From positions 1 through 63,122 of the forward strand of contig NZ_BDAI01000020.1 in NCBI RefSeq assembly GCF_002091755.1: a stretch of DNA of 63,122 nucleotides. Direction: 5' to 3'. This DNA comes from Pseudomonas nitroreducens NBRC 12694 (GTDB lineage Bacteria; Pseudomonadota; Gammaproteobacteria; Pseudomonadales; Pseudomonadaceae). Shown piece by piece: positions 16,797 through 25,087 of the stretch. The notes under the pieces are model-generated. The model saw only the letters and a list, made by a program, of their open reading frames with translations, did no database searches and was not told where the DNA came from. Positions within the stretch are counted from its first letter, which is position 1. Each line of letters begins with the position of its first letter. The position numbers and the translations under genes were made by a program.

Positions 16797-17852
16797 ATGT
16801 TCGACAATGATCGCCTGTTGCTGCGCCTGCTGTTGCTGGGCCTGCTTGCGGCCAGCATCTGGGTGTTGCTGCCCTTCTGGTCGGCATTGGTCTGGGCCGC
16901 AGTGCTGGCCTTCGCCAGCTGGCCGCTGATGCGCCTGCTCACCCAACTGCTGGGCGGCCGCCAGGCAGCGGCGGCCGGCGTGCTCACCGTCTGCTGGATC
17001 GTGCTGGTGGCGCTGCCATTGGTATGGCTGGGCTTCGGGCTGGTGGACCGGGTGCGCGAAGGCGTGGAGCTGGTGAAGAACCTGCAGGTCTCCGGCCTGC
17101 CGCCGCCGCCGGAGTGGATGGCCCGCGTGCCGCTGATCGGCGATCGCCTGATCGGCTGGTGGTACCAGGCCGACCAGCAGGGCGTGGCAATGTTCTCCGC
17201 GCTCAAGCCCTACATGGGTGAGGTCGGCAACTGGGTGCTGGCGCGCAGCGCCAAACTGGGGGCGGGGATCTTCGAGCTGGTACTCAGCCTGGTGCTGATC
17301 TTCTTCTTCTACCGTGACGGCCTGCGCCTGCAGGCTTTTGCCCACGGCATGCTGCAGCGCCTCATCGGCGACACCGCACAGCAGTACATGGACATCATCG
17401 CCGGTACCGTGCAACGGGTGGTCAACGGGGTGATCGGCACCGCCGCCGCACAAGGGGTGCTGGCGACCGTCGGCTTCCTCATCGCCGGCGTGCCGGGCCC
17501 GCTGGTGCTGGGCTTGCTGACCTTCGTCTGTAGCCTGCTGATGGTGCCACCGCTGATCTGGGGGCCGGCCGTGCTCTGGCTGTTCTACCAGGAGAGCTAT
17601 GGCTATGGCGTGTTCATGGCCATCTGGGGCTTCTTCGTGATCAGTGGCGTGGACAACATCCTCAAGCCCTACCTGATCAGCCGGGGCGGCAACCTGCCGC
17701 TGGTGGTGGTGCTGCTGGGCGTGCTTGGCGGCTTGCTCAGCTTCGGCTTCATCGGTTTGTTCCTCGGGCCGGTGCTGCTGGCGGTGGTCTACAACCTGAT
17801 CAGCGCCTGGGTCGAGAGCTCGCGCCGGCCGCCGTCACCGCCTGTAGTTTGA
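16797..17852 (+). CDS. AI-2E family transporter (PerM-like permease)
   Basis: A 351-residue polytopic inner-membrane protein of the AI-2E transporter/PerM family: two N-terminal helices (RLLLRLLLLGLLAASIWVLL), a soluble loop (about 80-130), then helices with the family segments LILIFFFYRDG-like (VLIFFFYRDGL), GTAAAQGVLATVGFLIAG and ISGVDNILKPYLISRGG. The family includes a proposed AI-2 exporter and Na+/H+ antiporters, so the transported species cannot be assigned. It stands alone, followed by repeats. Confidence 0.85.
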   Translation: MFDNDRLLLRLLLLGLLAASIWVLLPFWSALVWAAVLAFASWPLMRLLTQLLGGRQAAAAGVLTVCWIVLVALPLVWLGFGLVDRVREGVELVKNLQVSGLPPPPEWMARVPLIGDRLIGWWYQADQQGVAMFSALKPYMGEVGNWVLARSAKLGAGIFELVLSLVLIFFFYRDGLRLQAFAHGMLQRLIGDTAQQYMDIIAGTVQRVVNGVIGTAAAQGVLATVGFLIAGVPGPLVLGLLTFVCSLLMVPPLIWGPAVLWLFYQESYGYGVFMAIWGFFVISGVDNILKPYLISRGGNLPLVVVLLGVLGGLLSFGFIGLFLGPVLLAVVYNLISAWVESSRRPPSPPVV

Positions 17853-17872
17853 TGGTTCGGAGCAGGGTTTTG

Positions 17873-18082
17873 CCCTCTCCCTAACCCTCTCCCTGAAGGG
17901 CGAGGCGACTGTCCGGCGTGTGCCGAAAGCGCGGCACTCGCCGGCTGACTCCGTAGAAGAGCCCCGCGCCGAGCGGCTCCCTCGCCCTGCGGAGCGGGGC
18001 GCGCAGCCAGGGCGGGGGAGAGGGCGCAACGGCCGCTTCGGAGCTGACGGGAAGCTCCATTCGCGAGCACGCTCGCTCCTAC
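17873..18082. repeat. REP cluster between permease and MFS genes
   Basis: Two repeat families lie side by side in the 278-bp convergent gap. One is a CCCTCTCCC-type unit at 17873-17905 with its degenerate partner at 18004-18025. The other is an inverted GTAGGAGCG-type unit at 18060-18082 (TTCGCGAGCACGCTCGCTCC). No gene is seen here. Such elements at convergent ends often act as bidirectional terminators. Confidence 0.7.
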
Positions 18083-18130
18083 AGGTAAGGCGCAATCCCG
18101 AACGGGTTATGCGCCCTGCGGCTTCAGGTG

Positions 18131-19420
18131 TCAGACGTGCTCGCTCTTCACATGCACCAACCGATCCCGCCCGGCGCCCAGGCCGAAGATGATCGCCGCC
18201 ACCGTCACCACCACGAAGATCACCCCGGTTGCCGCCCAGCCGCCGGTGAGGTCGTGCACCACGCCGACCAGGAAAGGTCCGCAGGCCGCCAGCGTGTAGC
18301 CCACGCCCTGGGCCATGCCGGAGAGGTTGGAGGCGACGTGGGAGTCCGGCGAGCGCAGCACGATCAGCGCCAGGGCGATGCTGAAGGTGCCGCCCTGGCC
18401 GAGGCCGAGCACCATCGCCCAGCCCCAGATACCCGAGAGTGGGGCGAGCAGCAGGCCGAGCAGGCCGGCCAGGGTCAGGCTCATGACGATCACCACGGCG
18501 AGGCGCTGGTCCTTGCCGCGGGTGGCCAGCCAGGGGGCGGCCAGGGCGCTGAACAGCTGCACCATCACCGAACCGGAGAGCACCAGCCCGGCTTCCACCG
18601 CACTGAGTCCACGGTCGATGAGGATCGACGGCACCCAGCCGAAGACGATGTAGGCCAGCGACGATTGCAGGCCCATGTACAGCGTCACCTGCCAGGCCAG
18701 CGGGTCGCGCCACAGGCCCTTCACCTTGTACACCGCACGGTGGGCGTGGTGGTTCTGGCGCGTCTGCGGCAGCCAGATCGCCGCCGCGACCACGGCGGGA
18801 ATCGCCCAGAACGCCAGGGCCAGTTGCCAGCTGTTGCCCATCAGCCCGGCCAGCGGCACGGTGGAGCCCGCGGCGGTGGCGGCGCCCAGGCACAGGGCCA
18901 TGGTGTAGACGCCGGTCATGGTCCCGGCGATATGCGGGAAGTCGCGCTTGACGATGCCCGGCAGCAGCACGCCGATGATGCCGATGCTGGCGCCGGCCAC
19001 CAGGCTGCCGAGGAACAGCCCGGCCACCGGGAACAGGCTGCGCAGGACGATGCCGCCGGCCAGGGTGAAGAGGATCAGCAGCACGGTGCGCTCGGCGCCC
19101 AGGCGCCGCGCGAGCATCGGCGCCAGCGGCGCGAACAGGCCCAGGCAGAGCACCGGCAGGGTGGTCAGCAGGCCGGCGGCGGCAGCGGAAAGGCCGGTGC
19201 CGTCGCGCACGGTGTTGAGCAGCGGCGACAGGCTGGAAAGCGCCGGGCGCAGGTTGATCGCCACCAGCACCAGGCCCAGCAGCAACAGCCAGGTACGTTG
19301 CGGGCGCGGTCCGATCTTCGGCGCGCTGTCGTCTTCGGCGTCGATCAGCAGTTCTTCGGGCGGGCAGGACACCTTGTGTTCGATGTCTTTCGGGTCATTG
19401 GGCAGGGACATGGTGGGCAT
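18131..19420 (-). CDS. MFS transporter, CynX/NimT-like
   Basis: A 429-residue major facilitator with 12 predicted helices after a hydrophilic N-terminal tail of about 43 residues. It resembles the CynX/NimT (cyanate / 2-nitroimidazole) branch: LRPALSSLSPLLNTVRDGTGLS at the first loop, GASIGIIGVLLPGIVKRDFP, and GLGQGGTFSIALALIVLRSP. An in-frame second ATG lies three codons downstream and could be the start. It is 44 bp after a GntR regulator on the same strand, so the two are probably an operon with local control. Substrate unknown. Confidence 0.85.
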   Translation of the reverse strand: MPTMSLPNDPKDIEHKVSCPPEELLIDAEDDSAPKIGPRPQRTWLLLLGLVLVAINLRPALSSLSPLLNTVRDGTGLSAAAAGLLTTLPVLCLGLFAPLAPMLARRLGAERTVLLILFTLAGGIVLRSLFPVAGLFLGSLVAGASIGIIGVLLPGIVKRDFPHIAGTMTGVYTMALCLGAATAAGSTVPLAGLMGNSWQLALAFWAIPAVVAAAIWLPQTRQNHHAHRAVYKVKGLWRDPLAWQVTLYMGLQSSLAYIVFGWVPSILIDRGLSAVEAGLVLSGSVMVQLFSALAAPWLATRGKDQRLAVVIVMSLTLAGLLGLLLAPLSGIWGWAMVLGLGQGGTFSIALALIVLRSPDSHVASNLSGMAQGVGYTLAACGPFLVGVVHDLTGGWAATGVIFVVVTVAAIIFGLGAGRDRLVHVKSEHV

Positions 19421-19464
19421 TCCAGGGCAGCAAGGCAGAAAGCGTTCGGTATAGGAAATGGGAG

Positions 19465-20112
19465 TCAGATCAGCAGCGCGCGGTTCGCTTTCGCGGCCGC
19501 TTCGGCGTCGCCACGGGCAATGGCGTCCACCAGCTCGCGGTGCAGCTCGAAGCTCGGCTGCGGCCGGCTCGGGTCGCCGATGGTGCGCTCCAGCCCGGCG
19601 CGGATGACCTGGGAGAAGTAGCGGTACAGCTCGCTGAGCACCGGGTTGTGGGCGCTGTCCACCACGCGTTGGTGGAAGGCCAGGTCGTGGGCGATGTATT
19701 CGTCCAGCGATCCGCCGTGGTGCACGGCGGAAGCTTCGAGGGCCTCATGCAGCGCGGCGAGGTCGGTTTCGCTGCGGCGCTCGGCGGCCAGTCGGCTGGC
19801 TTCCACCTCGATGATGCCGCGTGCCTCCAGCGCCTGCTCCACCGAGCTGCGGGCGAGCACCAGCATGGCGTCCAGCGGGTTGGCGCAGGCGCGTACGTAG
19901 GTGCCATCGCCCTGGCGCACTTCCAGTACACCGGAGAAGGTCAGCACGCGCACGGCCTCTCGAACCGTATTGCGGCTCATGCCGAGAGCTTCGGCCAGTT
20001 CGGGTTCGGGGGGCAGGCGCTGGCCCAGCGGCCAGGTGCCGTCGCCGATGCGCTGATGGATCTGCTCCAGGGCGATGTCGACCAGGGAGCGCTTTTGAAG
20101 AGGGCTTGGCAT
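19465..20112 (-). CDS. FadR-subfamily GntR transcriptional regulator
   Basis: A 215-residue regulator: N-terminal winged helix-turn-helix (LPPEPELAEALGMSRNTVREAVRVL and the wing VRQGDGTYV) and a C-terminal FCD ligand domain, whose probable metal-binding residues include D and H of EYIAHDLAFHQRVV and a later H. The ATG at 20112 is preferred to a TTG four codons upstream; neither has a strong ribosome-binding site. It probably controls the MFS gene that follows and itself, possibly through the short inverted repeat at 20118-20134. Confidence 0.88.
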   Translation of the reverse strand: MPSPLQKRSLVDIALEQIHQRIGDGTWPLGQRLPPEPELAEALGMSRNTVREAVRVLTFSGVLEVRQGDGTYVRACANPLDAMLVLARSSVEQALEARGIIEVEASRLAAERRSETDLAALHEALEASAVHHGGSLDEYIAHDLAFHQRVVDSAHNPVLSELYRYFSQVIRAGLERTIGDPSRPQPSFELHRELVDAIARGDAEAAAKANRALLI

Positions 20113-20117
20113 GGAAA

Positions 20118-20134
20118 CATCCAATCATCGGATG
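20118..20134. promoter_or_regulatory. Possible GntR operator at its own start
   Basis: CATCC and GGATG are inverted 5-bp arms separated by 7 bp, 5 bp upstream of the gntR start. The position suits autorepression, but the arms are short and do not match the FadR-type TNGTNNNACNA pattern. Confidence 0.3.
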
Positions 20135-20238
20135 AATTTGAAGGGGCCAAGACTAGGCCAGGCACGGGGTCGCTGGCAATGCGGGGCTGACGGGTGATAC
20201 CGCCGGAGCGGGGGCTCCGGCGGTGGGTACGACGCGGA

Positions 20239-21009
20239 TCAGGCGGCGATGTTCACCAGGCTGCCGCTGGTAGCCTGGAGTGCGGTGACCTCGCTGCTCT
20301 GGTATTGCTTGAGCAGGTTGGCCACCAGCTTCTGGTAGGCAGCGCCGGTGTTGGCGCTGCTTGCGGAGTTGCTGGAGGCGATAGTCGTCGAGCTGTCCGA
20401 GGAATCGCTGGACGAGCCACTGGAGGCCGAAGGCGGCGGTGGCGGCGGACCGTCGCTGCGTTGCGCCTGCAGTGCGCTGGCGAGTTCGTCGCTGCTGATG
20501 GAGCCGTTGCCGTCGGCGTCGAGCTGGCTGAACAGTTCGCTCAGGCGCTCGCTGTCGTCGCTGCTGCCCAGAGCGGAAAGCTCGTCGCTGCTGAGGCTGC
20601 CGTCGCCGTCGCTGTCCAGGGCGCTGATCAGGTCGTCGGCGGACTCCCCCGCATCGGCCATTCCCCCCATGCCGCCCGGCGGTGGGGGAGGCGGGGGCAT
20701 GGCGGCGGAGAGTTCGTCCTGGGAGATGCCGCCGCTGGCATCGCTGTCCAACTCGCTGAGCAGGGCGTCGATGTCGATATCGCTGCTGTCCGAGTCGTCG
20801 CCGGACGACAGCGCGTTGGTCAGTTCGTCCTTGCTGATGCTGCCGTCGCCATCGCTGTCGATGGACTTGAACAGGTCTTCCTGGAACTTCGCCGCGCCCT
20901 GGGACGCGCCAGTGCTACCGCTCTGTGTGGCGGTGCTGCTGGCGGTCTGGGTCCGGGCGAGCGAGCTGGTGTAGTAGCTCGCATAGCTGCTGCTCACGCC
21001 GCTGATCAT
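20239..21009 (-). CDS. EF-hand calcium-binding protein (XopAW-like)
   Basis: A 256-residue acidic, Ser/Asp-rich protein with four canonical EF-hand loops at residues 51-62, 88-99, 132-143 and 164-175 (DSDGDGSISKDE, DSDASGGISQDE, DSDGDGSLSSDE, DADGNGSISSDE). A polyproline linker (PPPPPPPGGMGG, 105-116) splits the two EF pairs and a second lies at 188-193. The N-terminus (MISGVSSSYASYY) is Ser/Tyr-rich without a signal peptide. It resembles proteins annotated as XopAW-type calcium-binding effectors in Xanthomonas and Pseudomonas; secretion is unproven. It lies 108 bp downstream of a two-component pair on the same strand. Confidence 0.85.
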   Translation of the reverse strand: MISGVSSSYASYYTSSLARTQTASSTATQSGSTGASQGAAKFQEDLFKSIDSDGDGSISKDELTNALSSGDDSDSSDIDIDALLSELDSDASGGISQDELSAAMPPPPPPPGGMGGMADAGESADDLISALDSDGDGSLSSDELSALGSSDDSERLSELFSQLDADGNGSISSDELASALQAQRSDGPPPPPPSASSGSSSDSSDSSTTIASSNSASSANTGAAYQKLVANLLKQYQSSEVTALQATSGSLVNIAA

Positions 21010-21117
21010 AGGAGAGTCTCCATGGTTGCCAAGCCGGAGGGTTCTCCGGTGATGACAGCCTCGGGCGCGCCTGTGTCGCGGGTTTGTGCGCTTTGTTTGC
21101 TGGCGGCTACAACGGCG

Positions 21118-22224
21118 TTACGCAGCCGCGCTTCTGGGCAGGCGCAGCACGGCGGTGGCGCCGCCGCCAGGGGTTTCCTCGAAGAACAGGTCGCCGCCCT
21201 GGCGCCGCGCGGCATCGCGGGCGATGGCCAGGCCCAGGCCGACGCCGCCGGAGTTGCGGTTGCGTGAGCCTTCCAGGCGGAAGAACGGCTCGAACACCTG
21301 CTCGCGCAGCTCCGCGGGAATGCCCGGGCCGTGGTCGCGTACGCGGATTTCCAGCTCGCGGGTGCCGTCACGCAGCTCGATGCTGACATCGCCGGCATAG
21401 CGCAGCGCATTGTCCAGCAGGTTGTTCAGGCAGGAGCGCAGTGCCATCGGCTGCACCTTGAGCGGCGCGCAGTAGCCTTCCACGCCGACATCGGCGCCGC
21501 GCTCGCAGGCGTCCTCGGCGAGGGAGTCGGCCAGCGCCTTCACGTCGAACCACTGCAGGGGTTCGCTGGCGCGCTCCTGCTGCAGGTAGTGCAGGGTGGA
21601 GTCGAGCATGCCGATCATTTCGGCCAGGTCCTGGCTGATGCGGGTGCGCAACTGCGGGTTGTCGACTTCCTCGACGCGCAGGCGCAGGCGCGAGAGCGGC
21701 GTGCGCAGGTCATGGGAAACCGCCACCAGCATGCGGCTGCGCTGCTGCACCTGTTCGCGAATGCGCTCGCGCATGCGGTTGAAGGCGCGCGCGGCCTGGC
21801 GCGCTTCACGCGTGCCGGTCTCCGGCAGGGGCGGGCTGTCCAGGTCTTCGGAGAGGCGCAGCGCAGCGTCGCCCAGATGCTGCACCGGGCGGGCCAGCAG
21901 GCGCGCGCCGATGTAGGCGGCGAGGATCAGGGTCAGCAACTGGAAGGCGAACGGCACGCTCCAGAACGGCAGGCGCGGGCCGGGCGGTGGCGGCGGCATC
22001 ATGCCGGGGGGCGGCGGGCCGCGCTCGAAGCCGTGCTCCGCTGGCGGCGGAGGCGGTGGCTCGTGACGCGGCCCGTAGTGATGGAACCAGGCGAAGGCCA
22101 GCAGGTGCGCGACCACGATGGCCAGCAGGAATACGCCGAACAGCCGGGCGAACAGGCTGTCGGCGCGCTCCAGGGGTTTTTCCTTCGCGCGCACGGGCGC
22201 GGACTCAGGCGATGTCGCGGACAT
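21118..22224 (-). CDS. Sensor histidine kinase with proline-rich periplasmic loop
   Basis: A 368-residue membrane kinase: TM1 about 27-47, a very short periplasmic loop (48-87) in which 17 of the 34 residues 51-84 are proline, TM2 about 88-110, HAMP, HisKA with H171 (AVSHDLRTPLSRLR), HATPase with NNLLDNALRYAG and GGVGLGLAIARD. It overlaps the response-regulator gene by 20 bp, so the two form one leftward unit. Arrangement and length are like OmpR/EnvZ-class systems sensing metal or envelope signals. The signal is unknown; the loop is too small for a folded ligand domain. Confidence 0.92.
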   Translation of the reverse strand: MSATSPESAPVRAKEKPLERADSLFARLFGVFLLAIVVAHLLAFAWFHHYGPRHEPPPPPPAEHGFERGPPPPGMMPPPPPGPRLPFWSVPFAFQLLTLILAAYIGARLLARPVQHLGDAALRLSEDLDSPPLPETGTREARQAARAFNRMRERIREQVQQRSRMLVAVSHDLRTPLSRLRLRVEEVDNPQLRTRISQDLAEMIGMLDSTLHYLQQERASEPLQWFDVKALADSLAEDACERGADVGVEGYCAPLKVQPMALRSCLNNLLDNALRYAGDVSIELRDGTRELEIRVRDHGPGIPAELREQVFEPFFRLEGSRNRNSGGVGLGLAIARDAARRQGGDLFFEETPGGGATAVLRLPRSAAA

Positions 22225-22960
22225 CGAACAGGTACCCTTCGCCGCGCACGGTCTTGATCAGCCGGGGCGAGCGCGGATCGTCGCCGAGCTTCTGCCGCAG
22301 ACGCGAGACCAGCAGGTCGATGCTGCGGTCGAAGGCCTCGATGGCGCGGCCACGGGCGGCGTCCAGCAGCAGTTCGCGGTTGAGCACCCGCCGCGGGCGT
22401 TCGAGGAACACCCAGAGCAGGCGGAATTCGGCGTTGGACAGCGGCACCACCAGGCCATCCGGGGCATGCAGCTGGCGCAGTACGCTGTCCAGCCGCCACT
22501 GGTCGAAGCGCACCTGGGCACGCGGTTCGCCGCGGGTGCCTTCCTCGCTGGGGAGACTGGTGCCGCGCACGCGGCGCAGGATGGTCTGGATGCGCGCTAC
22601 CAGCTCGCGCGGCTCGAAGGGCTTGGCCATGTAGTCGTCGGCGCCCAGTTCCAGACCGATGATGCGGTCCGCCGGTTCGCAGCGGGCGGTGAGCATGAGG
22701 ATCGGGATGTCCGACTCGGCGCGCAGGTAGCGGCACAGGGACAGGCCGTCTTCGCCGGGCAGCATCAGGTCGAGCACCACGACATCGAAGTTTTCGTTTT
22801 CCAGCGCACGGCGCATCTCGACGCCGTCGGCCACGCCATGGGCCTCGATGTTGAAGCGCGCGAGGTAGCCGCAGAGCAGCTCGCGGATCGGCTGGTCGTC
22901 GTCCACCAGCAGGGCGCGGGTGGTCCAGCGGCGTGGGTCGTCGGAAGTGGTCGGGTGCAT
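22205..22960 (-). CDS. OmpR-family response regulator
   Basis: A 251-residue receiver plus winged-helix DNA-binding protein. The acidic pocket (VDDD), phosphoacceptor D64 (VVVLDLMLPGEDGL) and KPF lysine are present, followed by a Trans_reg_C domain ending in LIKTVRGEGYLFDVR. I chose the ATG at 22960 because residues upstream are not family-like and AGG lies 8 nt before it. It is transcribed leftward with the kinase and divergent from kdpF across a 322-bp region with phased repeats and a palindrome that could be its targets. Confidence 0.92.
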   Translation of the reverse strand: MHPTTSDDPRRWTTRALLVDDDQPIRELLCGYLARFNIEAHGVADGVEMRRALENENFDVVVLDLMLPGEDGLSLCRYLRAESDIPILMLTARCEPADRIIGLELGADDYMAKPFEPRELVARIQTILRRVRGTSLPSEEGTRGEPRAQVRFDQWRLDSVLRQLHAPDGLVVPLSNAEFRLLWVFLERPRRVLNRELLLDAARGRAIEAFDRSIDLLVSRLRQKLGDDPRSPRLIKTVRGEGYLFDVRDIA

Positions 22961-23104
22961 GAAGAAACCTGTCGCGGGAGAACGTGGGGCAGGATGGCCA
23001 GGGGCCGCCAGGGGCATGCGACGCACGCATGCTAACCCGTCAGCGCGTGCGCGGGCCATGGTCGGCGAGGCTGCAGCCGACGGGTGTCGCCAGCGTGTCC
23101 GCTG

Positions 23105-23122
23105 TGTATCGGTTTCGATACA
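23105..23122. promoter_or_regulatory. Palindrome TGTATCG-N4-CGATACA
   Basis: Perfect 7-bp inverted arms around GTTT, in the divergent region between an OmpR-family regulator gene and kdpF. It is likely a dimeric regulator site; which regulator cannot be told from sequence. Confidence 0.55.
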
Positions 23123-23152
23123 TGCCCGCCGGGCGCCGCTCCCGTGCGGTTT

Positions 23153-23204
23153 TTTACGCCTTCTTTACGCCGCCCGGCGAGCTCGGGAATCGCTCCTTTA
23201 CGCG
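23153..23204 (+). promoter_or_regulatory. Phased TTTACGCC direct repeats upstream of kdpF
   Basis: TTTACGCC occurs at 23153-23160 and 23164-23171, and TTTACGCG at 23197-23204. The starts are 11 and 33 bp apart, i.e. whole helical turns. Tandem half-sites of this spacing are typical of OmpR-family response regulators, so this is a candidate KdpE (or adjacent regulator) binding region. It ends 78 bp before the kdpF ATG. Confidence 0.55.
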
Positions 23205-23282
23205 TTCCTTGCGGAAACTTTCCGTCAAGCGGCAAACAGCCGCATCAAGCGATGGAATCGCCCGCGTGAGGAGAAATAGATC

Positions 23283-23372
23283 ATGAGCGTGCTCGACGCT
23301 GTGTCACTGGTCCTGGCCACGGGACTGTTCATCTACCTGCTGGTGGCGCTGCTGCGCGCCGACCGTTCCTAG
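23283..23372 (+). CDS. kdpF: K+-transporting ATPase small subunit KdpF
   Basis: A 29-residue single-helix membrane peptide (MSVLDAVSLVLATGLFIYLL and onward, ending RADRS) encoded by ATG at 23283 to TAG at 23372. GAGGAG lies upstream. The length and position, 8 bp before kdpA, are those of KdpF, which stabilises the KdpABC complex in the inner membrane. Confidence 0.92.
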   Translation: MSVLDAVSLVLATGLFIYLLVALLRADRS

Positions 23373-23380
23373 GAGCGTTC

Positions 23381-25075
23381 ATGAACAGTCATGACGTGCT
23401 GCTGATCATTGCCTTCCTGGCTCTGGTGCTGGTGCCAGCGCCGTTCCTCGGGCGCTTCTACTACAGGGTGATGGAGGGCCAGCGGACCTTCCTCAGCCCG
23501 GTCTTCCTGCCGGTGGAACGGGCCATTTACCGCGTCTGCGGCATCCATCCTGACGAGGAGCAGAACTGGAAGAGCTACACCCTGGCCCTGCTGGCCTTCA
23601 ACCTGGTAGGGCTGGTGTTGCTGTTCGCCATCCTCCTGCTGCAGGGCGGCCTGCCGCTCAACCCGCAGCACCTGCCGGGTCTGGAGTGGACGCTGGCGTT
23701 CAACACCGCGGTGAGCTTCGTCACCAATACCAACTGGCAGGCCTACAGCGGTGAGGCTTCGCTGAGCTACCTGAGCCAGATGCTCGGCCTGACCGTGCAG
23801 AACTTCGTCAGCGCCGCCGTCGGCCTGGCCGTGCTGGTGGCGCTGGCCCGTGGTATTTCGCGCAAGTCGACGAACAACCTCGGCAACTTCTGGGTCGACC
23901 TGACCCGCGCCACCCTCTACGGGCTGATCCCGCTGTGCCTGCTGCTGGCGCTGCTGCTGGTCTGGCAGGGCGTGCCGCAGACCTTCCTCGACTACGCCCA
24001 CGCGCTGACCGTGCAGGGCGCCGACCAGTCCATCCCGCTGGGCCCGGCGGCCAGCCAGATCGCCATCAAGCAACTGGGCACCAACGGCGGTGGCTTCTTC
24101 GGCGTGAACTCGGCGCACCCGTTCGAGAACCCGACCATCTGGAGCAACCTGTTCGAAGTCGTTTCGATCATCCTGATCCCGGCCGCGCTGGTGTTCACCT
24201 TCGGCCACTACGTGAAGGACCTGCGCCAGAGCCGTGCCATCCTCGGCTGCATGCTGGTGCTGTTCGCCCTCGGCCTGGGCGCCTCGCTGTGGGCCGAGTA
24301 CCAGCCCAACCCGGCGCTCAGCGCGCTGCCGGTGGAGCAGGTCGCCCCGCTGGAAGGCAAGGAAAGCCGCTTCGGCACCACGGCCAGCGTGCTCTGGGCT
24401 GTGACCACCACCGCGGCCTCCAACGGCTCGGTGAACGCCATGCATGACAGCCTGAATCCGCTGTCCGGCATGGTGGCGATGCTCAACATGATGGTCGGCG
24501 AAGTGATCTTCGGCGGCGTCGGTGCGGGGCTCTACGGCATGCTGCTGTTCGTCCTGATCGCCGTGTTCCTCGCCGGGTTGATGGTCGGCCGCACCCCGGA
24601 ATACCTCGGCAAGAAGCTCGAAGCCCGCGAAGTCCGCCTGCTGGTGGCAACCCTGCTGGTGATGCCGGTGGGCGTGTTGGTGCTCGGCGCCATCGCCGCC
24701 AGCCTGCCCGGCCCGGCCGCCTCGGTGAGCAACCCCGGCGCCCACGGCTTCAGCCAACTGCTCTACGCCTATACCTCGGGCACCGCGAACAACGGCTCGG
24801 CCTTCGGTGGCTTCGGCGCCAACACGCCGTTCCACAACCTGATGATCGCCCTGGCCATGCTGATCGGCCGCTTCGGCTACATCCTGCCGGTGCTGGCGAT
24901 CGCCGGCAGCCTGGCGGCGAAGAAGGCCACGCCGGTCGGCCCCAACAGCTTCCCGACCCACGGCCTGCTGTTCGTCAGCCTGCTGACCGCGACCATCCTG
25001 CTGGTCGGCGGCCTGAACTTCCTGCCGACGCTGGTGCTGGGCCCGGTGGCCGACCACCTGACGCTTGGTTTCTGA
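23381..25075 (+). CDS. kdpA: K+-transporting ATPase subunit A
   Basis: KdpA is the K+-selective channel-like subunit of the P-type KdpFABC pump, in the inner membrane. It has 564 residues. The four selectivity-filter-like segments can be seen, for example NTAVSFVTNTNWQAYSGE, GTNGGGFFGVNSAHPFENPT, and TAASNGSVNAMHDSLNPLSG. The ribosome-binding site overlaps the kdpF stop (TAGGAG). Second gene of the kdp operon. Confidence 0.97.
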   Translation: MNSHDVLLIIAFLALVLVPAPFLGRFYYRVMEGQRTFLSPVFLPVERAIYRVCGIHPDEEQNWKSYTLALLAFNLVGLVLLFAILLLQGGLPLNPQHLPGLEWTLAFNTAVSFVTNTNWQAYSGEASLSYLSQMLGLTVQNFVSAAVGLAVLVALARGISRKSTNNLGNFWVDLTRATLYGLIPLCLLLALLLVWQGVPQTFLDYAHALTVQGADQSIPLGPAASQIAIKQLGTNGGGFFGVNSAHPFENPTIWSNLFEVVSIILIPAALVFTFGHYVKDLRQSRAILGCMLVLFALGLGASLWAEYQPNPALSALPVEQVAPLEGKESRFGTTASVLWAVTTTAASNGSVNAMHDSLNPLSGMVAMLNMMVGEVIFGGVGAGLYGMLLFVLIAVFLAGLMVGRTPEYLGKKLEAREVRLLVATLLVMPVGVLVLGAIAASLPGPAASVSNPGAHGFSQLLYAYTSGTANNGSAFGGFGANTPFHNLMIALAMLIGRFGYILPVLAIAGSLAAKKATPVGPNSFPTHGLLFVSLLTATILLVGGLNFLPTLVLGPVADHLTLGF

Positions 25076-25087
25076 GGAGCTCCTTGA

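Larger units (their letters stand above)
22961..23282. other. Divergent control region between response regulator and kdpF
   Basis: This 322-bp gap holds no gene that I can support. The leftward half is plain GC-rich sequence. The half near kdpF holds the palindrome at 23105-23122 and TTTACGC repeats at 23153, 23164 and 23197, and is locally T-rich compared with its surroundings. A GAGGAG ribosome-binding site for kdpF closes it. Confidence 0.7.

Noticed and set aside
18131..20112. Treating the MFS-GntR pair as a mobile insertion
   Set aside because: Base composition and codon use look like the surroundings and no repeats or integrase flank the pair.
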